This document shows, piece after piece, positions 42,044-49,886 of a stretch of DNA of 64,000 nucleotides. How positions within the stretch are numbered: the stretch's first letter is position 1; every line of letters begins with the position of its first letter. Below the pieces are notes generated by a model. That model was not told the origin of the DNA. It saw nothing but the letters and a program-made list of their open reading frames with translations, and searched no databases. Made by a program: the position numbers and the translations under genes. Source of the DNA: CBDCRK01 sp965220955 (GTDB lineage Bacteria; Desulfobacterota; Binatia; Bin18; CBDCRK01); NCBI GenBank assembly GCA_965220955.1, contig CBDCRK010000002.1, positions 66,494-130,493 on the forward strand, written 5' to 3'.

Positions 42044-43654
42044 GTGCCTATGCCTATAGTTATTCTTCTCTGCTTCTTGATCTCCGGAGTAGCGGGCCTC
42101 ATCTATGAAGTGGTATGGGCCAAATATCTCTCCTTTTTTCTTGGCAACACCGTACAGGCCCACACCACTGTACTGGCCACATTTATGGGCGGGTTAGCCC
42201 TAGGGAACTACCTTTTTGGTCGCCTAGCAGACAGGGTTAAGAGCCGCTTGGGTCTTTATGGTTGGCTGGAGATCGGCATTGGTATCTGCGGTGTTCTCTT
42301 CCCCCTCTTTCTCTCTATTCTCACCCCCCTGTATGTGTCTTTGGCCCATGACCTTCGTCTCTCCCCTGCTTCCCTTTCCTTACTTAAGCTATTCTTAAGC
42401 CTCCTTTCCCTCCTCCTCCCCACAACCCTTATGGGCGGGACCCTTCCCGTCTTAAGCCGTTACCTGGTGCACTCGCTTAAAGAGATAGAGGTCAAGGTGG
42501 CTCAGCTCTACACCCTTAATAGCTTTGGGGCTGTAGTCGGGTCTCTCCTTACCGGTTTCTTCCTCATCAGGGAGTTCGGTCTTGACCTCTCTCTTACCAT
42601 TGCTGCTGCCCTGAACCTTTTTGTTGGTCTGATTGCCCTTTTGCTGCGTAAGAAAGAGTCCTGGGGACAAGATAGAAAAGAGGACAAGGATAAGGTCCCA
42701 GTCTCAGGTCTTTATCCTCCGCCCGGACCCTATGAGACTCCGTACCCCCCTTTTCAGATTCAGGCGGCTATCCTCGGCATCTTCCTCTCCGGGTTTGCCG
42801 CTATGGTCTATGAGATTGCCTGGATCCGCCTTCTCTCCCTGGTGCTAGGCTCCTCTACCTACTCATTCTCTCTCATGCTTGCTGCTTTTATCTCCGGCCT
42901 CACCCTAGGAAGCCTTCTTATCTCTACTCGATTCTTTTCGCGCTTTGACCCTTATCTCCTTTTTGGCCTAGCCGAGATAGGAATTGCCCTTTCTGCTATC
43001 TTCACCTTTCCCCTCTATGAGAGGCTTCCCTATTACTTCCTGGGGCTTACGGGCATTCTGGTTCGCTTGCCCCATACGTTTTGGCTTTATGGGTTCTTAC
43101 AGTTTTGCCTGTGCTTTTTTCTCATGCTCCTTCCTACTCTCTTTTTTGGCATGACCCTCCCGCTGGTAAGCCGTATTAGTAGTCGACATCTAACAAATTT
43201 AGGTAGGGAGGTAGGAGGAGTCTTTGCCGCTAACACTGTGGGAACAGTCCTTGGGGTCACCCTCTCCGGGCTCCTTCTCCTTCCCGCCCTAGGAATAAAA
43301 GGACTCTTAGAGGTGGGGGTGGCCCTCAATCTTGTCATCGGGATTCTCACCCTGGCTGGTGAGCAAAGCTGGGGTTGGAGGAAAAAGGCTGCTGCTGGGA
43401 CCTTTGCCTGTTTTTTCTTCTTTCTCTATCTTATTGCCTTTCCTCGCTGGGACCTTAATGTCTTATCAGGGGGACAGTTTCGCTGGCGCAGCTTCTATCT
43501 AGACGAAAGCTACGCAGAGTTTAAGAGACGCTGGAAGGATGAGCAGATTCTCTACTATCATGATGGCCCCAACGGCACGGTCACCGTTATCCAGAACAAA
43601 GAGAGCTTGTATCGAACAGGCATTCTATGCATCCAGCAGCGGCTCTTGCTCTGA
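42044..43654 (+). pseudogene. Spermidine-synthase-like membrane protein lacking its enzyme domain
   Basis: A 536-residue polytopic protein matching the membrane half of fused MFS-like/spermidine synthase proteins: ISGVAGLIYEVVWAKYLSFFLGNT at the start, FMGGLALGNYLFGRLADR, TTLMGGTLPVLSRYL, a second set from FLSGFAAMVYEIAWIRLLSLVLGSSTYSFSLML, and GMTLPLVSRISSR. The linker RRWKDEQILYYHDGPNGTVTVIQNKESLYR enters the expected SAM-dependent aminopropyltransferase-like domain, but only 11 unrelated residues follow before TGA. About 300 residues with the SAM-binding motif are therefore missing. The membrane part could still be made, so the pseudogene call is a judgement. Confidence 0.7.
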
Positions 43655-43825
43655 GGGAATGGCTCTAATTCGCAGAGTACTTCCCCGCAAAGTAGAGTGC
43701 GGTTGACCGCATCCGTTATCAAAAAGGGAGGCTACAACAGGGCAGGTTGAGACCCTGGAAATCAACATGTTTTTCGGATACGTAGAAGTAGCCAGGGGAA
43801 GTAATAGCTGACAAGGAGGATATGG

Positions 43826-45088
43826 ATGAACGGTCATAAGTGGTTCTGTCTGAGGTTAGTGTTTTGCATTGGGCTGTGGCTGCTGCCTACCCAGGGGCAG
43901 GCTGAAACGGACAGCGCCCGAGAAAGAATCCTGGCTCGTTTTTTCCTTTACCGCGAGGGACCCCCCCATGTGGATGGAATTACCCCAGGGATGAAACTCG
44001 ATAGTACCAACGCTCAGATGGCAACTGCTGTGCTGCCACCCGAAATCCTCCGATATCTAACGTCTGGAGATTTCACCATCACCGTCCAGGAGACAACCGA
44101 TCTTCTCCTACGGCAAAGCTACCTGGACGCTACCCTCAAACACTCCCAAAACGTTGTTGCAGGAGAAGAAGAACTGCAGCACTATGTGGCCGGTCTGCCC
44201 TTTCCTTTGCTCGATTCCCAAGACCCCCAGGCCGGGCTCAAGGCGGTCTGGAACCTGCGCTACCGCGACCAAGGCGAGACCACTAAAATGTGGGCGCTTA
44301 ATACTCTGCTCAATAGCAGCGGGGGGGTCGAACGTAGCCAGCGTTTTTACTTTCTCTCCCTTTATGGAATGCATCGCCCAGAGGAGACCAAGAACATCCC
44401 CCAGTGGGAGCGCCAGGGCGTATACACAAAAATTTATTCCCTTATGCTTGCTCCTTCAGATGTCGAAGGGAACCAACTTGTTGGTGTAACCTACGATAAT
44501 GACACCCTTCCCCAAGACCAGTGGGCCTATGATACCGAGAGCCGCCGCACTCGCAAGCTGGTGTATAATCCCTATATCTCGCCCGAGCGCGGGGTCTTAC
44601 TTATCGAAGACCGCTCAGGCTTTATGGGGTATATTCATGACTACGAGTGGAAATATCTGGGAGAGCAGGTAGTCCTCACTCCCAGCCCCATCAGGGCCGC
44701 CAAGCCCACCTGGGGGGGCAAAGGCAACTGGTATCCGGTTGATCCCTGGGAGCTACGCCAGGCGGTGGTTGTAGAAGGTCGGCCCAAAAGGTCCCATCCG
44801 CTGTACAGTCGTCGAGTTCTCTACCTTGATGTCCAGACTTTCTTGCCATTGTACGCGCTGACATATGACCACGCGGGGAATCACAAACGCACGTTCCTAA
44901 TCGTTGCGCGGCATCCCGACTTTAACCCCTGGAACAATGAGGAGTGGTTTGCACAAATTGCCTCCCAGGCTTCCATCGATTATCAGTTAGAGCTAGGGAA
45001 TACCTTTGAGATCTATAAAATTCTTCATAACCGGCCTATGAACGAAAGTAAGTTTAGTGTGATGGCACTTATGCTGCAGGGGAAATAA
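43826..45088 (+). CDS. DUF1329 family protein (outer-membrane/LolA-like)
   Basis: Secreted or periplasmic beta-rich protein of 420 residues with a clear Sec signal peptide (RLVFCIGLWLLPTQGQA, cleavage near residue 26). The family core DGITPGMKLDSTNAQMATAVLPPEILRYL, FPLLDSQDPQAGLKAVWNLRYR and WAYDTESRRTRKLVYNP is present in order, and a late block LYSRRVLYLDVQTFLPLYALTYD ends the beta domain. AAGGAGG lies before the ATG. DUF1329 proteins are typical of proteobacteria and hydrophobic-substrate-degrading bacteria and are thought to sit at the outer membrane with RND pumps; none is adjacent. It ends 29 bases from the convergent methyltransferase gene. Confidence 0.88.
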   Translation: MNGHKWFCLRLVFCIGLWLLPTQGQAETDSARERILARFFLYREGPPHVDGITPGMKLDSTNAQMATAVLPPEILRYLTSGDFTITVQETTDLLLRQSYLDATLKHSQNVVAGEEELQHYVAGLPFPLLDSQDPQAGLKAVWNLRYRDQGETTKMWALNTLLNSSGGVERSQRFYFLSLYGMHRPEETKNIPQWERQGVYTKIYSLMLAPSDVEGNQLVGVTYDNDTLPQDQWAYDTESRRTRKLVYNPYISPERGVLLIEDRSGFMGYIHDYEWKYLGEQVVLTPSPIRAAKPTWGGKGNWYPVDPWELRQAVVVEGRPKRSHPLYSRRVLYLDVQTFLPLYALTYDHAGNHKRTFLIVARHPDFNPWNNEEWFAQIASQASIDYQLELGNTFEIYKILHNRPMNESKFSVMALMLQGK

Positions 45089-45117
45089 AAGGCCGGGAAC
45101 CAAAGCTACTGCTAGGT

Positions 45118-45822
45118 TCAAGTTTGTGTGCTGTTCGCTGATAATCGTTCTACCTGGTAAATCCTTACCTCTTCGTTTCCAGTAAGCCAGCGGGTCTGAG
45201 CCTGGTGCGCCTGTACGCGAAACCCTGAAGCGGCTAACCCCGCAAAGAAATCCTCTACCCCTTCTCGCAGGGGATCGGCAAAGAGCGCCACCCCACCTGG
45301 CCTCACCCTAGTTGTTAGCAGGGATTTGATCCACTGCCCATCCTCGGGCTCATACAGCACATCGCTCCCTATGAGCACATCATAGTGGCCAATTTCGCCA
45401 ACCCTTTTCCCTTCCCGCCAGCAACAGCAAATGGTGTGTACTGGCGCGATAGCATTCAGCGTACAGTTTTGCTTCACCAGTCGCAGTGCCTCGGGCACGT
45501 GATCAAGGGCCCACACCCGCGCCCCCAGCTTCGCCAGCACCACACTCTCTAGCCCTACTCCACAGCCGACCACCAGGACACGTCGCCCCTTCATTCTCTC
45601 CAGCGGAAAGGCACTGGCCAGGTAGCGGGATAAGGCTAAACCAGTCGGCCACACAATGTTCCAGAATTCGCTGGCTTGGCAATACCGACACTTGGGAAAG
45701 TCAGGGTGCCAATTGCAAATCTCCACCAAGTCAACCGACAGCTCATCGGTCACTTGGTAGGTAAGCATTATCTTGTCGTATAAAGATGCCCTGGCCATTG
45801 GCGTGGTTGGTGGTTTAGGCAA
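45118..45822 (-). CDS. SAM-dependent methyltransferase (METTL21-like)
   Basis: Class I methyltransferase of 234 residues. The SAM loop RRVLVVGCGVGLESVVLA is at about residue 80, the acidic ribose motif VWALDHVPEAL at about 104, and IGSDVLYEPEDGQW at about 150 is the DxxY-type substrate motif of the Methyltransf_16/METTL21 group. The N-terminal EFWNIVWPTGLALSRYL is the usual pre-domain, and CRYCQ is an unusual Cys pair before it. The acceptor (usually a lysine of a protein) is not predictable. No nearby partner on this strand; it converges on DUF1329 and is followed upstream by a PPOX gene in the same direction. Confidence 0.8.
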   Translation of the reverse strand: MPKPPTTPMARASLYDKIMLTYQVTDELSVDLVEICNWHPDFPKCRYCQASEFWNIVWPTGLALSRYLASAFPLERMKGRRVLVVGCGVGLESVVLAKLGARVWALDHVPEALRLVKQNCTLNAIAPVHTICCCWREGKRVGEIGHYDVLIGSDVLYEPEDGQWIKSLLTTRVRPGGVALFADPLREGVEDFFAGLAASGFRVQAHQAQTRWLTGNEEVRIYQVERLSANSTQT

Positions 45823-45867
45823 CAGCTGCGGACAAGCAGGAAAAGGCTCGGACTCAGGCGCTCCGTG

Positions 45868-46377
45868 TCAAGCGCCACGCCGGCTGCGTGTTTCCCGATC
45901 AGCTCCCAACTTAAAGTTGTCCCAAGTCACAATATTTTCTGGAGTGAAAACTATCCAGCGTCGCGTCGAGCCTTGTACTGTGACAGCAAAGGGAGGCGGT
46001 TCGGCTACCGGTAGATGACCATGCCCCCCATTATACTTTTTGCCCATCTGCATTTGTATTTCCGCCAGATGTGGGTCCGCCCGCTCAGTCGCTTCGTCTT
46101 CCAGCACAACCGCCGTCCCTAGCAGCATAATACCCTGCAATTCGGGAAATTTTTCGTTGCGGTCAACCATGATCGTACAATTCGGATTCTGCCGCAGATT
46201 GACCACTTTCTGCCCCCGCGCATAGGTATAGACTTTGCCACCAGCCCAGCCAAACCACATGGGGGTCACGTTGATGCGCCGGCCCGGCCCCAGAGTGGCA
46301 ATGCGCATATTCCACTCGCTTAACATGATTTCCTCGATTTGCTCCTTATCCAGGGCTAGTTCTTTTGCTATCCCCAT
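45868..46377 (-). CDS. PPOX-fold (pyridoxamine 5'-phosphate oxidase-like) flavin/F420 protein
   Basis: Split-barrel protein of 169 residues. The family pattern INVTPMWFGWAGGKVYTYARGQKVVNLRQNPNCTIMVD (about residues 35-73) fits FMN- or F420-dependent reductases of the PPOX superfamily, and GIMLLGTAVVLED forms the following strands. The C-terminus ends in an Arg-rich tail. Deazaflavin use is plausible because an LLM-class protein occurs in the window, but the cofactor is not determined by sequence. Adjacent to the EthD-like gene on the same strand. Confidence 0.82.
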   Translation of the reverse strand: MGIAKELALDKEQIEEIMLSEWNMRIATLGPGRRINVTPMWFGWAGGKVYTYARGQKVVNLRQNPNCTIMVDRNEKFPELQGIMLLGTAVVLEDEATERADPHLAEIQMQMGKKYNGGHGHLPVAEPPPFAVTVQGSTRRWIVFTPENIVTWDNFKLGADRETRSRRGA

Positions 46378-46430
46378 AGTAAACTCCCGTAGTTAATGGC
46401 TTAGGGTCCCTGGTGAAAACCCAACCCTGC

Positions 46431-47099
46431 TTAGAGCATCTCGTATTCTTTGGTGATAATAAAGCTCAGCTTACTTCCGTCGATAAAATGGGGCTCGTCA
46501 GCCTGTACTGTGGCATACTCCGGGGTCTTCTCTGATTGCCGCATGGCATCGGTGCTGTCAAACCACACCTCGGCTACACCATCAAAAAGGGGCTGGCGAC
46601 CAGCGTGATAAGCAGAGAGACGAGTGTGGCACTGTACATAACGGCGGATCATGGGGATTTTAGCCGCTAGCGGACCATGAACCGTGCGCCAGTATTCTTG
46701 AAAAGCCTCTACTTCCATCCCTGGCTTACGGGTAACAAACTCTACTAGCTTGACCATGGAGTCATTAGTGGGTCCTTCTTTTTGCACATGTTCCTGGGTA
46801 AGGATAAACGTCATCTTGGACATATCGAGAAAGTTTTCATCGTCTGCCAGAGCGACTCGACTCTCCGCCAGATCAGCAATCCGGCGCATGACATCGGTGT
46901 TGTCATACCAGAGTTCGGCCACCCCATCATACACAGGCTCACCCCTACGGTAGCCGGAGAGCAGGGTGTGACACTGCGCATATTTGCGTATCTCCGGGAC
47001 CTTTTTCACTAAGGCGGCATGCGTGGTGAGCCAATACTCCTGAAACGCTTCCACGCTCATTCCCGACTTGCGCTTAAGAAAGTTGATGGACTTAACCAT
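46431..47099 (-). CDS. Double EthD-domain protein
   Basis: Dimeric alpha/beta-barrel protein with two EthD-like domains in tandem. The N-half INFLKRKSGMSVEAFQEYW..KYAQCHT..YDGVAELWYDNTDVM and the C-half VEFVTRKPGMEVEAFQEYW..RYVQCHT..FDGVAEVWFDSTDAMRQ repeat at about 115-residue spacing, an internal duplication of the usual single domain (about 100 residues). GGAGGTAG lies before the ATG. Members act in ether or aromatic degradation or as small catalytic subunits; the partner here is not clear. Neighbours are a PPOX protein and a CoA transferase in the same direction. Confidence 0.85.
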   Translation of the reverse strand: MVKSINFLKRKSGMSVEAFQEYWLTTHAALVKKVPEIRKYAQCHTLLSGYRRGEPVYDGVAELWYDNTDVMRRIADLAESRVALADDENFLDMSKMTFILTQEHVQKEGPTNDSMVKLVEFVTRKPGMEVEAFQEYWRTVHGPLAAKIPMIRRYVQCHTRLSAYHAGRQPLFDGVAEVWFDSTDAMRQSEKTPEYATVQADEPHFIDGSKLSFIITKEYEML

Positions 47100-47138
47100 G
47101 ATCTACCTCCGCAAAAAGTGGGAGGGGTTCTTGGGGAG

Positions 47139-47221
47139 CCCCTCATCCTAGCCCTCTCCCGCCAAGGGAGAGGGAAGCGACAGCGGTTCTGCAGGTGAAA
47201 TGCCTTAAGCTGGGACTGGTA
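47139..47221. repeat. Dispersed intergenic repeat, copy B
   Basis: Second copy of the repeat at 8691-8772: core CCCTCTCCC-GCCAA-GGGAGAGGG then the shared tail GTGAAATGCCTTA..TGGGACT with the same spacing. It fills most of the gap between the CoA transferase and EthD genes. Confidence 0.7.
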
Positions 47222-47238
47222 CCTTTGCTCTCTCTGAG

Positions 47239-48456
47239 CTAGATCACTTCTTCCTCTCTCAGACTGGCAATGTCCTCCCAGGAATAACCCAACATATCGA
47301 TCAGGATCTGCTCGGTATGCTCGCCAAATTCCGGAGCCGGAGCCTTGGGATTAGCCGGGGTTTTACTGAGAGTGATAGGTGAGCCTACAATCTTGGTCGG
47401 GCCCCAGCCTGGGTGGTCATAGTCCACAATGTAGTCGTTGGCCAGCATCTGCTGGTCTTCGGGCAGATCATTGATAGTGTTAATTACCGTATAGATAAAA
47501 TCCCCACCTGTCTTCAGGAGCTGAATCCACTCCTCCCGAGGCTTGGAGGCAAAGATTTTGTCGAGCGTAGCAATAAGCTCCTCGGCATTCTTGCCCCTGG
47601 TCCGCATGTCAGCAAACCGGGGATCTTTCTCCAGTTCTTGGATGCCTATGACTTGGCAAAAGTCTGACCAGTATCGATCCGCCTGGGGCATGCCCAGGCA
47701 GATCCACTTCCCGTCCTGGCACTCATAGTGATTCCACAAGGGATTAACAGCTTTGGTCCGATAAAACCGCTTGAACTCTTTCCCCAGGGTAAGTCGGCAG
47801 GCTAGGTTGAGTCCCTGAAGTGCTGTTGCCATGCTACCCAGGTGGGAGGTATCCACTTCCTGTCCAATGCCCAGACGCTCCCGGGCTAAAAGCGCCACCA
47901 CAATTCCGTACGACAGCATAATCGCGCCCATTTGGTCGGCAATGCCCCCGGTGATGTTTACCGGCTCCATGTCTGGGTTGCCAACCGCGGTCATAATTCC
48001 GGAGCGAGCCAGGCCCATATAGTCGAAGGAAGGCTCACCTGAGTCTGGTCCTTTAGGCCCATACCCCGAAGCACTGGCATAAATGAGCTTGGGGTTGTAA
48101 CGAGAGAGGGTCTGATAGTCCAGACCGAGCCTGGCCGCCACTCCTTTGCGGAAGTTCTGTACAAAGGCATCGGATTTTTCCACCAGCCGATAGACAATCT
48201 CTGTGGCCTTAGGCTTCTTTAGGTCCAGCGTGAGGCTTTTTTTATGGCGGTTGTTGGCCTCGAAATAATAGTTGCGTTTTTCTCCTCCTGTCCGGCTACC
48301 GGCAATGCTCATAACCCCCCGGCCGGGGTCTCCCCCTATCCTTTCCTCGATTTTTATCACCTCTGCACCCAGGTCTCCCAGCATCATGGTAGACACCGGT
48401 CCCTGCTGAAAAATGGTCCAGTCAATAATGCGAATTCCCTCCAGCGGTAAAGCCAT
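47239..48456 (-). CDS. CaiB/BaiF-type family III CoA transferase
   Basis: Transfers CoA between acyl groups through a covalent intermediate at Asp. The start block GIRIIDWTIFQQGPVSTMMLGDLGAEVIKIEE is typical, followed by KSLTLDLKKPKATEIV, SDAFVQNFRKGVAARLGL and YASASGYGPKGPDSG; the catalytic aspartate is in PSFDYMGLARSG (about residue 150). The C-terminal domain runs to about 405. Such proteins work in degradation of hydroxy-, aromatic or carnitine-like compounds. No acyl-CoA synthetase is adjacent. Substrate unknown. Confidence 0.9.
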   Translation of the reverse strand: MALPLEGIRIIDWTIFQQGPVSTMMLGDLGAEVIKIEERIGGDPGRGVMSIAGSRTGGEKRNYYFEANNRHKKSLTLDLKKPKATEIVYRLVEKSDAFVQNFRKGVAARLGLDYQTLSRYNPKLIYASASGYGPKGPDSGEPSFDYMGLARSGIMTAVGNPDMEPVNITGGIADQMGAIMLSYGIVVALLARERLGIGQEVDTSHLGSMATALQGLNLACRLTLGKEFKRFYRTKAVNPLWNHYECQDGKWICLGMPQADRYWSDFCQVIGIQELEKDPRFADMRTRGKNAEELIATLDKIFASKPREEWIQLLKTGGDFIYTVINTINDLPEDQQMLANDYIVDYDHPGWGPTKIVGSPITLSKTPANPKAPAPEFGEHTEQILIDMLGYSWEDIASLREEEVI

Positions 48457-48566
48457 GGCCTCCCTCCTTTTTCACCAGAATTTTCGCAAAACTTGCCAGA
48501 AATCTAGCACAGGCCGCAGGCAGAACAAAGCCTCTATCCCGTAGACCGAAGCCCTATAAAACCCAT

Positions 48567-49781
48567 TCACTGTATTGGAGGGTTCCCTTGAGGGTAGCCT
48601 AACTGGGCAAGACGCTCCCGGATTAGGGGAGCTTGAGGATTTTCAGGGGCCAGCTGCAAGCAGCGGGTAAGCTGCACTGCCGCGTTTTTTTTATCCCCAG
48701 CTTTTTCCCATACAAGGCCCAAGCTGCAACAAGCAGCGGCAAAGTTAGGGTCATACTTCTGCGCCTCTTGATACTCTCTTTTGGCTCTAACCAGATCCCC
48801 CCTGGCTTCTAGCGCTTGCCCCACCTCATAATGAAACAGCGCCTCTTGATTGCGCGTGACAATCGCTACAAAAGAAAATGCCTGCTCTTCCTCTTTCTTG
48901 GGAGGCAAGGAGAGACTAGCTTGGGGGGTGGCTTTCTTGGCCTCAGGTTCATCTTGCGGGACATGTACAGAAGAAGAGGCTGGATTATCCTCCGATGTTG
49001 CAACTGGAAGAGTTTCGGCTTCAGTGGGAGCCTCTGAAAGCCTGACCAGGGTCCGGTCAGGTTCCTTCGCCCCACCATTTTCCTTCTCTTGGGCCTGGAC
49101 AGGGCTCTCTGCAGGTTGGTCTGTTTCTGGCTGTTCAGTGGAGGACATCTCCGGGGGGCCCTGACGTCCCGCTTGCTCGCGTAGGGCAATATCAAGATTA
49201 CGGCGTGCGGCCGTACTCTGGGGATTAAGGCCAAGGGCTTGCTGGTACTCTTCAATCGCCCCGTCAAGATCTCTTTTGTTCTTTAGGGCAACTCCTAGAT
49301 TGGTACGAGCACCAGCATGGGTAGGATCAATGCGCAGAGCCTCGCGGTACTCGGCGATTGCTCCATCAAAGTCACTCCGGTGGTGGAAGATAGTACCAAG
49401 GTAAACATGCGCGTCGGCATACGTGAGGTTGAGAGCTATTGCTCGGTGCAGCTCGGTAATAGCTCCACGCTCATCTCCCTGGAGATAAAGGGCAATGCTC
49501 AGGTTATAATGGAGATCAGCTCTGTCAGGGGTTAAGGCAATGGCCTGCTGGTACTCTCGAACCGCACCAGCAAGGTCCCCCTGCTTTTGCAAAGCATCGG
49601 CCGTGTGAAAATGTTCGAGCGCCTGCGGGGAGAGAGGCGGATACTCTTGTGCCTCCACCCCCCCCTTAATCAAGAAAAGGATCAAGAAAAAAATGAGCCC
49701 AACACCAACAAGACTACAGGTGCCTTTTAGAGCCCTCACCCTCATTATCTTAAAGCATATATGCAAGAACTTCCTCCCCAC
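48567..49781 (-). CDS. TPR-repeat membrane-anchored protein
   Basis: A 404-residue protein with an N-terminal signal anchor (GVGLIFFLILFLIKGGVEA, about residues 27-45) followed by four to five TPR units (AVREYQQAIALTPDRADLHYNLS, AITELHRAIALNLTYADAHVYLG, AIAEYREALRIDPTHAGARTNLG, AIEEYQQALGLNPQSTAARRNLD). A Pro/Glu/Ser-rich low-complexity linker (about 200-300) and one or two more TPRs at the end (REYQEAQKYDPNFAAACCSLG) follow. The GTG at 49781 has GGAAGAGAG upstream; the ATG at 49745 is a possible alternative. Probably an envelope or periplasmic interaction scaffold. Neighbours (metH, CoA transferase) give no functional hint. Confidence 0.75.
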   Translation of the reverse strand: MGRKFLHICFKIMRVRALKGTCSLVGVGLIFFLILFLIKGGVEAQEYPPLSPQALEHFHTADALQKQGDLAGAVREYQQAIALTPDRADLHYNLSIALYLQGDERGAITELHRAIALNLTYADAHVYLGTIFHHRSDFDGAIAEYREALRIDPTHAGARTNLGVALKNKRDLDGAIEEYQQALGLNPQSTAARRNLDIALREQAGRQGPPEMSSTEQPETDQPAESPVQAQEKENGGAKEPDRTLVRLSEAPTEAETLPVATSEDNPASSSVHVPQDEPEAKKATPQASLSLPPKKEEEQAFSFVAIVTRNQEALFHYEVGQALEARGDLVRAKREYQEAQKYDPNFAAACCSLGLVWEKAGDKKNAAVQLTRCLQLAPENPQAPLIRERLAQLGYPQGNPPIQ

Positions 49782-49819
49782 CTCTCTTCCATCTCCTTAC
49801 CTATACCTACCCCAGTGAG

Positions 49820-49849
49820 TCCCTAGTGCGGGAGGATTAAGGAGGGGAG
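49820..49849. repeat. C/G-rich repeat relative of the MITE-like arms
   Basis: On the minus strand the segment reads CTCCCCTCCTTAATCC then TCCCGCACTAGGGA, closely similar to the CCCCCTCCCTAATCC then TCCCCCATCCAGGG arm of the element at 12097-12243. It lies between metH and the TPR gene. Confidence 0.45.
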
Positions 49850-49886
49850 CTTCCCCGGCAGGCCATTCGCCGAGATCTTCAGCGAG

